This document shows positions 56,201 to 64,000 of a stretch of 64,000 nt of DNA, one piece after another. Source of the stretch: Drechmeria coniospora (Eukaryota > Ascomycota > Sordariomycetes > Hypocreales > Ophiocordycipitaceae); contig NC_054389.1 of NCBI RefSeq assembly GCF_001625195.1, positions 4,894,520 to 4,958,519 on the forward strand, given 5' to 3'. The notes beneath the pieces are model-generated. The model saw only the letters and a list, made by a program, of their open reading frames with translations, was not told the origin of the DNA and searched no databases. The position numbers were made by a program, and so were the translations under genes. Within the stretch, counting starts at the first letter, position 1, and the number at the start of each line of letters is the position of its first letter.

Positions 56201-59200
56201 TGCGAGCGGTCTGCAACAGAGGATCGGAAGAATTCATCAGGTTCAACCATCGGAGAACGTCACGAAGGTTGAACTCCCAGGGTCCGCCTTGCACACCGAA
56301 CGTCTTGTCGATCGCAAGCTGGTGATCGATGCGGGAAATGAAATCGATCAGATGCCCCACAGTATCGGATGAGAGTTTGGGGAAGTTGTGAGACGCAATG
56401 AGCCTGAGGTCCTTGTCTTTGAAGACATCGGCATACACAACAATGAAGCGATTCACGAAGGAAGCCGGCAGTCCCTTGCGGCCTCCTCCTTGATGATGGG
56501 GGTTCTGGGCAGCGAATAGTCGAAAATCGGGATGGCGCTTAAAGACTTGGTCGAGTTCTGAAATATAGACCTCGCCACGATGGTCAAGGCATGCATTCAG
56601 ACCCTCCAAGACAGATTGCGAGGCGAGGTTCATCTCGTCGAGGAGAACCCATTCACCCTTTTGCATCGCTTGCAAGAATGGCGCGTCCCTCCATGCAAAG
56701 TTTCCGGCTTCCTCTCCTTCAACGGGCACGTCTGTCCCAAACAAGTCCATCAAGTCGGTCTGATCAGACAGGTTAATCCGCGTCAAAGGCCGACCGCAGA
56801 CCTGAGAGATTGCTGCAATCAGGGACGTCTTTCCTACTCCAGGACTGCCCTCAAGCAGGATCGGCCTGCGCATCTGAAGTGCTCGGACAACTCGCATGGC
56901 ATTTAGTCTTGTCGTCGGCGCGTGAAAGGCAAAACCAGGGTCGGTTGCCCCGGTCGGTTTGCGAGGCGTGCTGAAGCTTCCGATAGACAGGGAGTCGTCT
57001 GTCATCACCAGCTGAGGCTCTGATTCGTATATTTCCAATACATTGCGACCCAAGAGTTCCCCCAGCTTCACAAGACATTCACGTCTCTGTTGCTGGACAG
57101 AACTGAGGTCTGTTGCGAGGATTGCTGACGGGTTTGCACCAATGCTGTCGACGAATATAGCAGAGGCGCCGTGAACAAGGGAAATCAATGGATCGGCGCT
57201 CTCGAAAGTGTTGACAAACTGCACCCAAGCCAGAATCTCTCTCACAGAGAAGGGCGTAGTTGCCATCGGCCTGAATGCCTTTCCAAACCAAACGGCAAAT
57301 TGAACCATGGAATCCACAAGATGCTTTGACCTATCGACGAGCTTCTCCCTGACAATTTCGTGGATATCCTCACTTTCCGAGAGCGGGGACACCCAGATTT
57401 CGGTGAAACGATTGCGCAGGGCAGGGGAGAGTTCTTTTTTGCCGAAATCACCGCCAGGATTCATGGTTGCAAAGAACTGGAATCCGTCAGAAGCCACAAC
57501 AAAAGAGTTGTCGACTCCCTTCTCCGCCAGGAGCAACGAGCGCTGGGGTTCCAGCACAGAATTGAGTCTTTCCAAGACTGAATCATCTGCGAGTGAAATC
57601 TCGTCGAGGAGAAAGAAGTGGCCAGACCTCATCGCCTCAACAAGGGCTCCATCGGACCACTCGAATAAAGAATTGGCTCTGGTTTCGTTTACCAGGATGC
57701 GTTTGGTGAGCTCCACGGGAACGTTGGCAGCCAATGACTTGTCAAGAGACCTATATGCCTCTAGCTTTTCCTCTACCGAGATTGGAGCCTCCAGCCCCAA
57801 TGTATCGAAAACAATTCTCAGGTCGGCATCTAGGGCGTCCAGGATGGCGCCACGGTTACGAACAGGTCGTTGGGAGCCAATCAGGTCTCCAGCCTCGGTA
57901 TTTTGATGAGCGTTGACAATATGCAACTCTTTTTGCAGAGCCTCGGCAAGGAGTTGGCAAACAGTCGTCTTGCCGCAGCCCGTCTCACCTACCAAAAGAA
58001 CTGGCTCATTGTTCCGAAGCGCTCGTGAAACAAGAACATACAGTCGTCGCATTGCGTGGGTCCAAACAACACCTTGGCCGTTTTGCCTTTGAGTGAGGTG
58101 CTGGAGTTCTGGCGCAACATCTGCAGAATAGAGCTCCTGGGGATCAAGCTTGACTTTGAATACCTTTTCGATGACCTCCTTGACGCTAATTCGCTCCTCC
58201 TGGTTTCGAACTCGTTCAGCGAGCAGCATGAAACCGTGGGCAGCGATTTCTTCCCTCGTATCCGCGCCTCTGAGAGCCCAGCGGAACAAGTCTCTCAGAG
58301 TTGCAAAACTATCCTTCTGCTCAAATAGTCTACTCGTCTGGCGAAGCCTGGAGAGCTCTTTGTATACGGACACAATTCGTCGGCAATCTGGTGGTGAGGT
58401 GTTGCGACTGCGTTGCTGCAGAATATATTCCAGCTCGTCTTCCGGGATGTCATCAAAGTGCAACTCGAGGAATCTGTTTCGGAATGCCCTAGAGAGCACC
58501 TTCCGGCCGCCATATAGTCCAGCAGGGTTTTGGGTGGCAAACAGGATAAAGTTCTCGTGGGGCCTGACGACTTCCTGAGTTTCTGGGATGAGAAGTTCGC
58601 GGTTGTCATCGAGTAGACGGTTCAATGCCTCCAAGACGTCGGTTGGTGCCAAGTTAAGTTCATCCAGAACAATCCAATGGCCGCATCTCATGGCTTGAAC
58701 GAGAAGGCCCTCCTGGAACCGTAACTTTCCATCCGGACCGGAGACATATGTGCCCAGGTATTCTTGAAGGTCAGTGTGATCGTGATTATTGATGCGTACG
58801 AAACGGTTGCCCGTGAAGTTGGCCAAGTACTCAATCATGCTCGTCTTGCCCGCAGAGGTGGGGCCCTGAATCAATATCGGGAATCGCCTTGTTGAAGTGG
58901 CACGAACCAGGTTCAGAAGATTCCGCTCCACGTACGGGGTAATGATGTAGTCATCCCTTTCAATAGGAGTCTCCTCACCCTGGAAGAGCCAGTACTGCCG
59001 ATCCTTATCCTTGTTCTGGAACTTGACGTGACGTTTGCCATCGTTTGGGTACTTTGGCGCCTGAGAAAGAAGTGCTTGAGGGTTTCCGTGCTTATCAAGG
59101 AGATGGTGAAAGATAAGCGGAAGAAGCATCGTTTCGGACTCACGACTCAATAGAGTCAAAAAGCCCATGGAGAATCCCTCGTAAAGGGCTCGTCGTATGC

Positions 59201-62132
59201 CATAGAGGGGGGCGATGGTGTTGACATAGCTCAGCACACGAGTTAACGTTCGCAAGCTAAAATGAGGTACTTCATTTGCGCCGTCAACCAGCCGCTTTTC
59301 ATCAGCCATCCTCTTGGTGTTGACGTAGAGTCGTGCTATGTCGTCTGCCGCTTGGTCGTGCTTGGAGCTGCTGTTGCCCAAGTAAATTTTGATGATGGTG
59401 AGCAGATCCTTGAGATCTGTGTCTGGGCTCTTGACGTATAGCTCCGTAAACCGTGACCGGATACCAATGGGCAGGTCTCGCTTGCCAATATCAGTGGCGG
59501 GATTCATGGCACCGAAAATGCGAAAGTCGGGATGCGCGACAATCTTTTCGATCTCGCCCGTTTCCGAAAGCAAAATGGAGGGACGCTCATCCGGCCCCGT
59601 CAAGAGGTCGGCAATACTCTCCAGCGTGTCCGGGGAGGCGAGGTTGATTTCATCCAGCAGCACCCAGTCGCCATTGCGGACGGCCTTGACGAGGTTTCCT
59701 TCCACGAAGGAGAAGGCAAAGGCGCCAGATCCTCCAGAAATATTGATCTCGAACTGTTCGAGGCTGCGAGCAAACAAGTCCCATCTCGGTCGCAATTCAA
59801 GGAGAGATTGCAGTTTGGACTGCGTTTTCCGTCGTTTGGCGCGCTGTTCGTCCTCTTCCTTGGCCTCGGAATGCATGCGCTCCAGTTCCGATACTATCTT
59901 GACGAACATTTTTGGCGCTTCTTTCCATAGCTTAGCCAGCTTCGACCATTGGCCCTTTGCGAAGCTTTTGCTTATCTGCTCCAGGTACTTGACGTTTTTG
60001 GATGAAGAAATGCCAGTGGCGGCAAACAAGTCCTCGAACTCTTCTTTCAGAGGAACGGCAAGACTTCGGACGTTGACGGGTTTGAATCCGCCAAGCAAAT
60101 CGCCCACTTCACTCTGTTGGGACAGGTTCACGGCGATAAGTTTGTGGCCGAGGGACTCTGCGAGCTGTTGCACGACGGTGGTTTTGCCAATACCGGTCTC
60201 TCCAACGAGCAACACCGGCTCCTGCAGTTTGACTGCCACGCCAATTTGTTCCAAAAGTCGTTTTGCATGGGCGGTGCTGGCAAACGGCCGCTTCGACTTT
60301 AACAGTCGGGACGTCCGCTTTTTTCGAAGTTGGGCTCGGCCAATGCTAAAGGTGAGTTCCATGTCGTCCAAAGGGGGTATATTGGCAGACAGGTAATGGT
60401 CTGCCCGATCTTTGGACATATGCATCTCCTCTGCGATGGCGTAAACAAGGTGTTTACCCAGCTCGGCGTCGGGACAACTTCCAACGAAACAGTCCAGGGC
60501 TTCCATGAACATCCAATCCCGCGTGCTTTCACTAATCGGCTCGTCGCCCGAAATTGATCCTGCAGTCAGGAGACACTCTCGCATTCTCCGACACCACTTG
60601 AGAAGATCTCGCAAGTTCATCTGACGGTCCATCACACTTCGTCCACGAGACATGAGCGCCAGGTTGCCACTCATCTGCGATAGCCGCTGGTGGACAGCGA
60701 GTATTCCGGGAACAAACTTTGTTAATATGGGGTAGGTCTTGAGAACAACTTCCTCAAGTTCCGTTTGCATTAGGGGTTCGACGAAGAGGGATTGCCAGAA
60801 GCGAATTCCCACTAAATTCGGCAGATTCTTCTGGACCTTTATGCCCTGAGACGACCGGACTGTGGCAAAGAGTCGAAAAGATTTTGCTGCCCGTATACTC
60901 TCCCCTCTGCTGGGAATAAGAAGCTCATTGCGTTCAATGAGTGGCAAAAGAGTGCTGAGAACTTCTGTCGGGGCGCGGTCGAGATCTTCGACTAGCACCC
61001 AGCGACCCTCCTTCACAGCAGTGGTGAGCACGCCTGCGCGCCATTGGAAGCTCCCGGGCTTCGAGTCCGTCGAATAAAGGCCAATGAGCATCTTGGCATC
61101 GGTTTGCTCGTTGAGATGCAGAGTGACCATGTTGGAGTACATGCCGAGCTGTCGCGCAATCTCATGCACCAATGCGGTCTTTCCCACCCCGGGTAGGCCA
61201 TGGAGGAGGATCGGATCTGTCTCTCGAAGCATGGAGGCAAGTTTCTCCAGATTCGTAGTCGTCGTAGCTGTCATGGTCAAACTTGAGGGGTCGCCTATGG
61301 GACCAGCTGGTCGCGGGAGAACGACTTCCCCATACGGTACGACATATGGGGTGAGGCTTTGCATACAGGGTTCTTGGACATGGCTCTGCCCATTTCCATG
61401 CTGCTTCACCTCTTGGCGTAGTGCGATGAGTCGTTTCGTTCGGCGATGCTCATGTAGCGACAAGAAAACGTAATCGATGGAAACGCCATCCAGGTCGGCG
61501 ATAATGGCCGCTTCCTTTCCAACATGGGCGTCAACAAGAGTTTCGAGCTTGAAATCAGATGCGCGAAGCAATTGGCAAAAGATGCGAATTGCGACGTATC
61601 TGACGGCCCGGCACTCATGGTTGAACAGGCTCTGGATGTACGACAGCGAGGCCAAGTGACTGAAGGTCCGAATGTCAAAGTTTAGAAGTCGCCAAGCTGT
61701 TATAAGGCTCTCCAGCAAGACATCTGCGCTTAAGCCAGACGACGAGCTCTCCTCAACCGAGGGTACTATTAAATGCAGGGACGGAGGCTGATTCAGAGAT
61801 GCGGCATCATGCACAGAACATGTGAGGAAACTGGAGAGGTAGGGTGCAAAAGGCAAAAGTTTAGAAAAGGCGGAGGCACATCGTATTTGCCTCGTCGCGT
61901 CATTGCCGGCGTTGAGGATCCATCGTGCGCAAATGTCGGGGAAAGCATCCTCGAAATGGACGAAGATTCTCTCTGTAAGTGACGGAATGAGAGCCGCCTG
62001 TGAGATGGCATCCAGAAGGTTCGTCGACGACGTGTTCCGGATAATGTCGAGCAAATCCGGGGGCAGATGATCCAAGGCAGTCGTATCCTGTAGGAACGAC
62101 CTCCTCTGCCGTGAGACGTCAATCATTGCCAT
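47295..62132 (-). CDS. MDN1: Midasin (Mdn1/Rea1), AAA+ ribosome-remodelling ATPase
   Basis: A single uninterrupted frame of 4945 residues on the minus strand, matching the usual midasin length of about 4900. Six AAA modules are seen, each with a Walker A: HGLPGVGKTALVH (near 320), GETGIGKTTVV (near 650), GPTSAGKTSMI (near 1095), GETGCGKTTVC (near 1388), GSPGVGKTSLI (near 1766) and SPSGYGKSALL (near 2080). A long helical linker follows, then a very acidic Asp/Glu/Gln-rich region encoded at about 48250-49850, and a C-terminal MIDAS/VWA domain with the metal motif DDSKSMGESSSGR (near residue 4745) and VGVVGFGADV. Known role: ATP-driven removal of assembly factors (via Ytm1 and Rsa4) from pre-60S particles in the nucleolus and nucleoplasm. 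All six P-loops are kept here. Start at 62132 gives MAMIDVSRQRRSFLQDTTAL. Confidence 0.97.
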   Translation of the reverse strand: MAMIDVSRQRRSFLQDTTALDHLPPDLLDIIRNTSSTNLLDAISQAALIPSLTERIFVHFEDAFPDICARWILNAGNDATRQIRCASAFSKLLPFAPYLSSFLTCSVHDAASLNQPPSLHLIVPSVEESSSSGLSADVLLESLITAWRLLNFDIRTFSHLASLSYIQSLFNHECRAVRYVAIRIFCQLLRASDFKLETLVDAHVGKEAAIIADLDGVSIDYVFLSLHEHRRTKRLIALRQEVKQHGNGQSHVQEPCMQSLTPYVVPYGEVVLPRPAGPIGDPSSLTMTATTTTNLEKLASMLRETDPILLHGLPGVGKTALVHEIARQLGMYSNMVTLHLNEQTDAKMLIGLYSTDSKPGSFQWRAGVLTTAVKEGRWVLVEDLDRAPTEVLSTLLPLIERNELLIPSRGESIRAAKSFRLFATVRSSQGIKVQKNLPNLVGIRFWQSLFVEPLMQTELEEVVLKTYPILTKFVPGILAVHQRLSQMSGNLALMSRGRSVMDRQMNLRDLLKWCRRMRECLLTAGSISGDEPISESTRDWMFMEALDCFVGSCPDAELGKHLVYAIAEEMHMSKDRADHYLSANIPPLDDMELTFSIGRAQLRKKRTSRLLKSKRPFASTAHAKRLLEQIGVAVKLQEPVLLVGETGIGKTTVVQQLAESLGHKLIAVNLSQQSEVGDLLGGFKPVNVRSLAVPLKEEFEDLFAATGISSSKNVKYLEQISKSFAKGQWSKLAKLWKEAPKMFVKIVSELERMHSEAKEEDEQRAKRRKTQSKLQSLLELRPRWDLFARSLEQFEINISGGSGAFAFSFVEGNLVKAVRNGDWVLLDEINLASPDTLESIADLLTGPDERPSILLSETGEIEKIVAHPDFRIFGAMNPATDIGKRDLPIGIRSRFTELYVKSPDTDLKDLLTIIKIYLGNSSSKHDQAADDIARLYVNTKRMADEKRLVDGANEVPHFSLRTLTRVLSYVNTIAPLYGIRRALYEGFSMGFLTLLSRESETMLLPLIFHHLLDKHGNPQALLSQAPKYPNDGKRHVKFQNKDKDRQYWLFQGEETPIERDDYIITPYVERNLLNLVRATSTRRFPILIQGPTSAGKTSMIEYLANFTGNRFVRINNHDHTDLQEYLGTYVSGPDGKLRFQEGLLVQAMRCGHWIVLDELNLAPTDVLEALNRLLDDNRELLIPETQEVVRPHENFILFATQNPAGLYGGRKVLSRAFRNRFLELHFDDIPEDELEYILQQRSRNTSPPDCRRIVSVYKELSRLRQTSRLFEQKDSFATLRDLFRWALRGADTREEIAAHGFMLLAERVRNQEERISVKEVIEKVFKVKLDPQELYSADVAPELQHLTQRQNGQGVVWTHAMRRLYVLVSRALRNNEPVLLVGETGCGKTTVCQLLAEALQKELHIVNAHQNTEAGDLIGSQRPVRNRGAILDALDADLRIVFDTLGLEAPISVEEKLEAYRSLDKSLAANVPVELTKRILVNETRANSLFEWSDGALVEAMRSGHFFLLDEISLADDSVLERLNSVLEPQRSLLLAEKGVDNSFVVASDGFQFFATMNPGGDFGKKELSPALRNRFTEIWVSPLSESEDIHEIVREKLVDRSKHLVDSMVQFAVWFGKAFRPMATTPFSVREILAWVQFVNTFESADPLISLVHGASAIFVDSIGANPSAILATDLSSVQQQRRECLVKLGELLGRNVLEIYESEPQLVMTDDSLSIGSFSTPRKPTGATDPGFAFHAPTTRLNAMRVVRALQMRRPILLEGSPGVGKTSLIAAISQVCGRPLTRINLSDQTDLMDLFGTDVPVEGEEAGNFAWRDAPFLQAMQKGEWVLLDEMNLASQSVLEGLNACLDHRGEVYISELDQVFKRHPDFRLFAAQNPHHQGGGRKGLPASFVNRFIVVYADVFKDKDLRLIASHNFPKLSSDTVGHLIDFISRIDHQLAIDKTFGVQGGPWEFNLRDVLRWLNLMNSSDPLLQTARIDDFLDIIIRQRFRTQKDRAEVDRLFGHVVGWEPRTHHLYHDINSRFGQVGLALLSRNLNSQPEQLPAIDVVCRLSELESLMICVEQNIPCILSSPSGYGKSALLRYVAALAGKPLVVFPMNADIDTMDLVGGFEQADPLREINATLRNLRNYLQESVMSLVPSIAPAEVLQLLHRLDVYLGDGHNIDTVKTAMQSLLARVAADTEVAVELTKAYQIVQGPLTLANPRFEWLDGVIIKALEMGQWLVLDNANMCNASVLDRLNSLLEPNGFLSINEHCDQNGKPRIIKPHPEFRIFLTMDVRYGELSRAMRNRAIEIHIHSPPPDIEPSFERISSIESRLQRYQQVREHCEQFMSDGTPSEACHVAVENLSLQDVSLLPRFVDEPGRLACDENLLQPVHQLLQFFRSPIGSDSLRAVMDADSRLPCNPSTGFSNVQPIHILNNSNVSKLLANEGEPHWIAARYEISYRIYSLQVAIEKHHVHARSSKLASLSRLQRSLVSDRVAVVAKDSTVRLAAFFLAAINLSVKYMGSISTTFEAWKERSHLLRLISLYLERTLTISTDIDFDEAIFQAHLALGTNMLNLQGNIVNSHQDSEFVSTMAKQLRGDFHSGFKLSTGLSMETLWNVLRPVPIPNRMVLDRLLELDRLGSRFDAIRWKAIASVADLSKAQRTLEQAYGIVRAEQTAADVLVNDLTAAIEMLESRIGEQENELRPFLATEFESIRQTSMLRYLTQCQEGRVQDELNILSNVPTKATMLLASSQGSAATLQSIDCLVYQDIFSWDGKLTTSLWSKLQSMGGVSLRSLALLESELPVIGRCISGLSTEIIVDSLGYLNTLLQTLLEQVFVAHGPHLKDFVAAVDSHTFDHSHSTSKIARDGLDQDNHVFDSLIETIDTDHLRQIARNHLIPAIVGMKLSASNLEKSGYFSALAWVHFSVGLIKLYVPDRAFDPQLRPKAELEFFDSLQTEIQGKILALKAFEQCFTGQSTSIRIELLEQELAELGPPPQQVQPVFRPERSELGRVQAEFSNILNTVKRQCLPPVLQFLDSGPSGDDDGGLQLVRENVKQLVDRLSSTRFEPYQDMTRPAVNALRCLLVGLSLCHTAKAQYLEFSTEELTKATPFFGGQSWDVSPGKLSSKSFEYLDLVAARVSVETLDSLCHTSRDHLFECFHSFYDDWDKKLEKDRKAQTANTSLYRFRGALEDEEELDEREFNELFPTFGDDDSTDQRNIKPDEVRSMSLKVAGVHNRIFLERQDPVAAIRGACISLGQRISNETQNASNIDFSINEKLLAPTVLLLSEKLVELQKAGMDKSYNFYLDPNLPEARGLVSLAYKIKARFRELQLVDEIGHMQPLADVLNSCDKLLDQVHGEPLAKILPNVEQLHALVYEWQFGGWASKVYAVLPLHDALTDTIVRWRRLELSTWANLFDTEQKKCQDDAYSWWFVAYQVVIAVPLSMVDKPSELCVYATSLIENLEIYFSSSIVGQFRTRVALLRQLLGHLSLLVKDYPSLDPICHAVRNFIDYYTRFEQATDDVIQKGRAPIEKKMKDVLLMASWKDTNINALRESARKSHQKLFRMVRKFRSVLGQEMKTIVVQGLPDESMVSNGTETVEFITTTAKEVQSETLNQALPGWLEAHRRLANVSMTVSVLEKIMKNPDMKCNAADTLDEFVSGLLSAMAELRRETPSFLNDENKDVVKHLKTRKRKLFADTLRDLRNMGLKYNLAQDKLAGQKSLAVVLATTPLIELPSSALKEAEYLFHKTLDLVPRARGAAQEHSEELTSAEVGRSLGFVEGMINFTLMQRSSLAAAATSLSSLLKTAQEFRDLSNIQKIGKLVRRERSGNWRRLLHWLAPILGIGTRLVQAHERLGQVNHDGVVKELENWSHRFSAHLTTLKQLGRLPEQLVSEADKALESSFVGDLKLFQAALERFIQDRSSLGFILRQLQVWTTTSSLPLDHPQAPAAELVQFADSVATLTDTILVAVESATKKVAKGPKEEEAGWLNKHNDACFSTIRHLHMQKVEMTVRNCIDLMQQLDFSMHNSSVAAMSIVGLATPILEHFAALCCRSVEQGVDLHRATANMAHTLTKTFTQIASQGFCTPQEKSDETAGDGGQLESGTGLGDGEGAEDISKDIQPDEDLSELAQEKNKEESGELEDEKDAVDMADEDMEGEMGSVGEAEDDDEGSQKGDEEEEDNEMDEEAGDVDDLDPTAIDEKMWDGGDDKAEKDQKGDKEAGQKQEDEQMAADDKPQKDEGERDDDVARAEEPQANEEEASDDAEEEEAEDEDVTAQEELNRQDQNVQENDALELPEEMDLDFDEPDDASDSDELDLMSDVEENERPEDEQKNEDDGEEEEVDNAAAQQLEQAAEEEDEKGSEADVEDKAGSNEVQDEPEADEVEDEPKQDEEQSEQAPPSKDNANADMDNAAPSEVKSSGLDQNADSMDVDEQFQAQAAQQEHGEMGESAADQDTSAGSKGATTRSNDPIEKRDEEVDGAESARSDPFRKLGDALEKWHRQQADIHNANPEDDSQQQQAEQKEDGDLGRREFQHLQDDEAAADTQAMGTAEEEDVRPVDESMAIDDEREDATSRLMKEESEPAEAEDADKMDTEGESAEAAAANSEEVDKERSGVQTKQGNNGNERTAKDDEDEEELDAAEEEDESLEETSTQLSATHLSDDERPLREYGECMRQWSEFQSKSQALSLSLTSQLRLILTPSQSTKLSGSFRTGKRLNIKRIIPYIASSYRRDKIWMRRAIPTKRTYQILLCVDDSKSMGESSSGRLAMESLVMVSRSLTMLEAGQVGVVGFGADVFTAHDLATPFAADAGGKVLQKFSFGQDRTDIAQLIRQTIDTFRTARQSGGQSDLWQLALILSDGLTPSAAHDPIRRLLREAMEERIMIVFIIMDDTGKKKGDSVLELKEAKFVREADGESRVVIERYLDTFPFQYYLIVHDLEELPSALAGLLRTWFAEVSA

Positions 62133-62449
62133 GATTGCGCCGTCCAGTCGACTGAAATTTCAATTGCTGGTGCTTGTTGATTAAAACACGACTTTCTTCA
62201 CTCAAGAAAAAAGACGTACTAGTTCGTACGGGCAGCATTTTTCCTACCAGGGGGGGGGGGGGGGGCAGCAGGGGTGCGTCGGCTGTGGTACTACAAATTT
62301 CCGGGCCAATTAGCGCGCCGCCTGGTCAGCCAGCAAGCACAGCGAAGCTCGAAAATCTTCGGGATGAACGCTCCTTGTACTCGACTCGCGAGATAGGTGT
62401 TATAGGTGTTCCCGTCATCTCACGCCCACCCACAGCCACATCATCAGCC
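62133..62449. promoter_or_regulatory. Shared divergent promoter of MDN1 and mitochondrial bL12
   Basis: 317 bases between two divergent start codons, so both promoters must lie here or overlap the genes. It contains a run of 16 G (62250-62265) and a short ATAGGTGTT direct repeat (62393-62410). No well-defined box is recognised. Confidence 0.6.
62250..62265 (+). repeat. Homopolymer of 16 G in the MDN1/bL12m promoter
   Basis: Sixteen consecutive G on the + strand, followed by CAGCAGGGG. Exact length may be an assembly estimate. Confidence 0.85.
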
Positions 62450-63065
62450 ATGGCCATGTCTTGCCGGTACGCGGCACGAAGCTGCGCTCGTCAACTGCGG
62501 TCCGCCAAGCTGGCGAGAGCGCCTTCACAGATGGCTCGAGTTGCGGCGACGCCGAGGCGATTCAACTCGACTGAAGCCGATGGCGCGACGAATCCCAAGA
62601 TTGCTCAGATTGTGGACCAGATCAGCAAACTGACATTGCTGGAAACGGCAGAGCTCGTCTCTAGCCTCAAGGTTGGTGGCTCCTTGGACGTCGTTGGGTG
62701 GGTGCGGCAGGCTTGGGCTCGATGCTGACATAGTTGTGCAGAGCACACTCAACATTCCCGACATGCCCATGGGCGGCTTCGCCGTCGCCCCCGCGGCCGC
62801 CCCCGCGGTCGTGGAAGAGGTGGAAGAAGCCGCGCCAGCTGCTGCCGAGAAGACCCTATTCACCCTGAAGCTCGAGGCTTTCGACGCCGGGGCCAAGGCT
62901 AAGATCATCAAGGAGGTCAAGGGCCTACTTGGCCTGAGTCTCGTGGACAGCAAAAAGTTTGTCGAGAGCGCGCCCAAGATGATGAAGGAGAACGTTGTCA
63001 AGGAGGAGGCCGAGAAGATCATTGCGACGATGAAAGAGCTAGGTGCTACCGTTGTCATGGAATAA
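62450..63065 (+). CDS. MRPL12: Mitochondrial ribosomal protein bL12m
   Basis: Two exons: 62450-62671 and 62742-63065, giving 181 residues. The 70-bp intron has a GTTGGT donor, a GCTGACA branch and a TGCAG acceptor. The N-terminus MAMSCRYAARSCARQLRSAK is basic and lacks acidic residues for about 50 positions, as expected of a mitochondrial presequence. The dimerisation part is NPKIAQIVDQISKLTLLETA with ELVSSLKSTLNIPDMPMG, spanning the splice. An Ala/Glu hinge follows, then the L7/L12 C-terminal domain (EKTLFTLKLEAFDAGAKAKI, KEVKGLLGLSLVDSKKFVES, MKELGATVVME). Known role: stalk protein of the mitochondrial large subunit that recruits translation factors. Confidence 0.95.
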
Positions 63066-63489
63066 GGCTCGAACAAGGAGCTGGCTCTATCTCGGACGCT
63101 CTGACGAACGGGCTGGGTGACGATCGCGGCCGGCGTGAATGTACAAAACCACATGTGTACTAGTATCTAGTATCCGACGACAATGGGTCGCCTCTGAATG
63201 AGCAGATCATCCACTCGACGGGGCTGTCCGTGCTCTCGCGCCGTTCCCGAGCAGGGCGTGCACCCCCACGCATCTGGCATCACGCTTGCTTCATCGCATC
63301 TTGACATTCCGGTGGGCAATACTCCCCCATCACCCCAGCCGCCGAGCAAAACTGGTACATGGGTATCTCTTGTTGCAACTAAACACTACGTCTCGCCGCC
63401 GAAATAGTATGTTCATGCGGCGCACAGACGCCGGATTCTGCCCGCGCCAGCAGATGCCGCTGATGGATGCTGAAATCAAATCAAAATCA
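63066..63489. other. Convergent 3' spacer
   Basis: 424 bases between opposing stop codons (bL12m and the next gene). No gene or array recognised. Confidence 0.55.
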
Positions 63490-63915
63490 TCAATGTCGAT
63501 CCCCGTTGGTCGTTTGCTTGTGGGGGCATTGCTGCATCGCCATTTCTTTTTCGAAATCTTCCTCTTCTTCCGCCACGAGACGCTCGTCGTCCTCGCCAAA
63601 GTCGCTCGTCTCCTCCCAAAGCTTGTTCATCTCCGCGTCATCGCCCTTGGGGACTGCCCAGATGTTTTCCCTCTCTCGTTTGTGGCGCTCCCGGTCCTCC
63701 TCGATGCGTTGCTCAACCTGTCGCTTGTCCAGCCGGTGGGCACCAGGTTTTTTCGCCGCCGTCCGTGACGGAGGTCTATCCAACATGCCAACATCATTCG
63801 CGGGAGATGTCGTGACGAGGTCGTCGTCGTTGGTTTCCCGCTCTTTCAACACATCTTCGATCTGGCTAACGGCCTGGGATTCCAGATGGCCCTTTGCCCG
63901 GAGGCCTTGGAGGAC
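63490..63915 (-). CDS. Last exon of a probable CTD-kinase (CTDK-I) gamma subunit, Ctk3-like
   Basis: On the minus strand a GCTAACCTCACCGCAG branch/acceptor ends at 63916, and an exon of 142 codons runs from 63915 to the stop at 63490. Upstream exons lie beyond the window or in its last 85 bases, where no donor is clear. The exon starts VLQGLRAKGHLESQAVSQIE and carries RQVEQRIEEDRERHKRERENI followed by WAVP, then LWEETSDFGEDDERL. This Glu/Arg helix, IWAVP and ETSD.GEDD pattern matches what I recall of the C-terminal region of fungal Ctk3-type CTDK-I gamma subunits. Known role: part of the kinase that phosphorylates the RNA polymerase II C-terminal repeat. Assignment rests on a remembered pattern, so moderate confidence; the exon itself is clear. 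Confidence 0.6.
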   Translation of the reverse strand, partial: VLQGLRAKGHLESQAVSQIEDVLKERETNDDDLVTTSPANDVGMLDRPPSRTAAKKPGAHRLDKRQVEQRIEEDRERHKRERENIWAVPKGDDAEMNKLWEETSDFGEDDERLVAEEEEDFEKEMAMQQCPHKQTTNGDRH

Positions 63916-64000
63916 CTGCGGTGAGGTTAGCCGACAGGATACTCGGGGGTGCGTAAGGAGGGACGCCGATGCTCGGCCTCGTGGCAGACGACGACTCACT

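Overview
This 64 kb window is nuclear DNA from a filamentous ascomycete (Pezizomycotina). Its genes have GC-rich codons and short introns of 52-166 bp, with GT...AG ends and CTGAC/CTAAC-type branch sites. It holds ascomycete markers: an a-factor receptor, a Zn(II)2Cys6 regulator, a bifunctional Thi6 and an ALA synthase with heme regulatory motifs. Protein content and overall look suggest Sordariomycetes, probably Hypocreales. That placement is my inference and was not tested by any search.

Layout, left to right: the N-terminal part of a Ste3/Pre-1 pheromone receptor (cut by the window edge), GAR1, a mitochondrial single-stranded DNA-binding protein, glutathione synthetase, an AT-richer island with a secreted protein of three internal repeats followed by a 161-bp tandem duplication, a large SNF2/ATRX-like ATPase, a small unknown protein, ALA synthase (HEM1), a Zn2Cys6 regulator facing the bifunctional thiamine gene THI6, a type II NADH dehydrogenase, UTP10, an IAH1-like SGNH esterase, a protein of the family often labelled 'ubiquitin hydrolase 19' that looks instead like a degenerate retropepsin fold, an isochorismatase-family hydrolase, the 4945-residue midasin MDN1 in one uninterrupted reading frame, mitochondrial bL12, and the C-terminal part of a probable CTD-kinase gamma subunit.

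Most genes are core metabolism or ribosome production. GAR1 (snoRNP), UTP10 (SSU processome), MDN1 (60S remodelling) and bL12m (mitoribosome) serve ribosome biogenesis or translation. GSH2, HEM1, THI6 and the NADH dehydrogenase serve cofactor, redox and respiratory metabolism. I see no secondary-metabolite cluster, no transposase or reverse transcriptase, no rRNA and no convincing tRNA. The most accessory-looking unit is the secreted three-repeat protein with its duplicated 3' flank (about 9.9-12.2 kb).

Intergenic DNA is unusual. It is crowded with GTAC-containing words, above all a TACTCCGTA/TACGGAGTA motif that often pairs into palindromes, and with several small tandem arrays. Exon coordinates come from reading splice signals and checking phase by hand. 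They are consistent in phase but have no transcript support.
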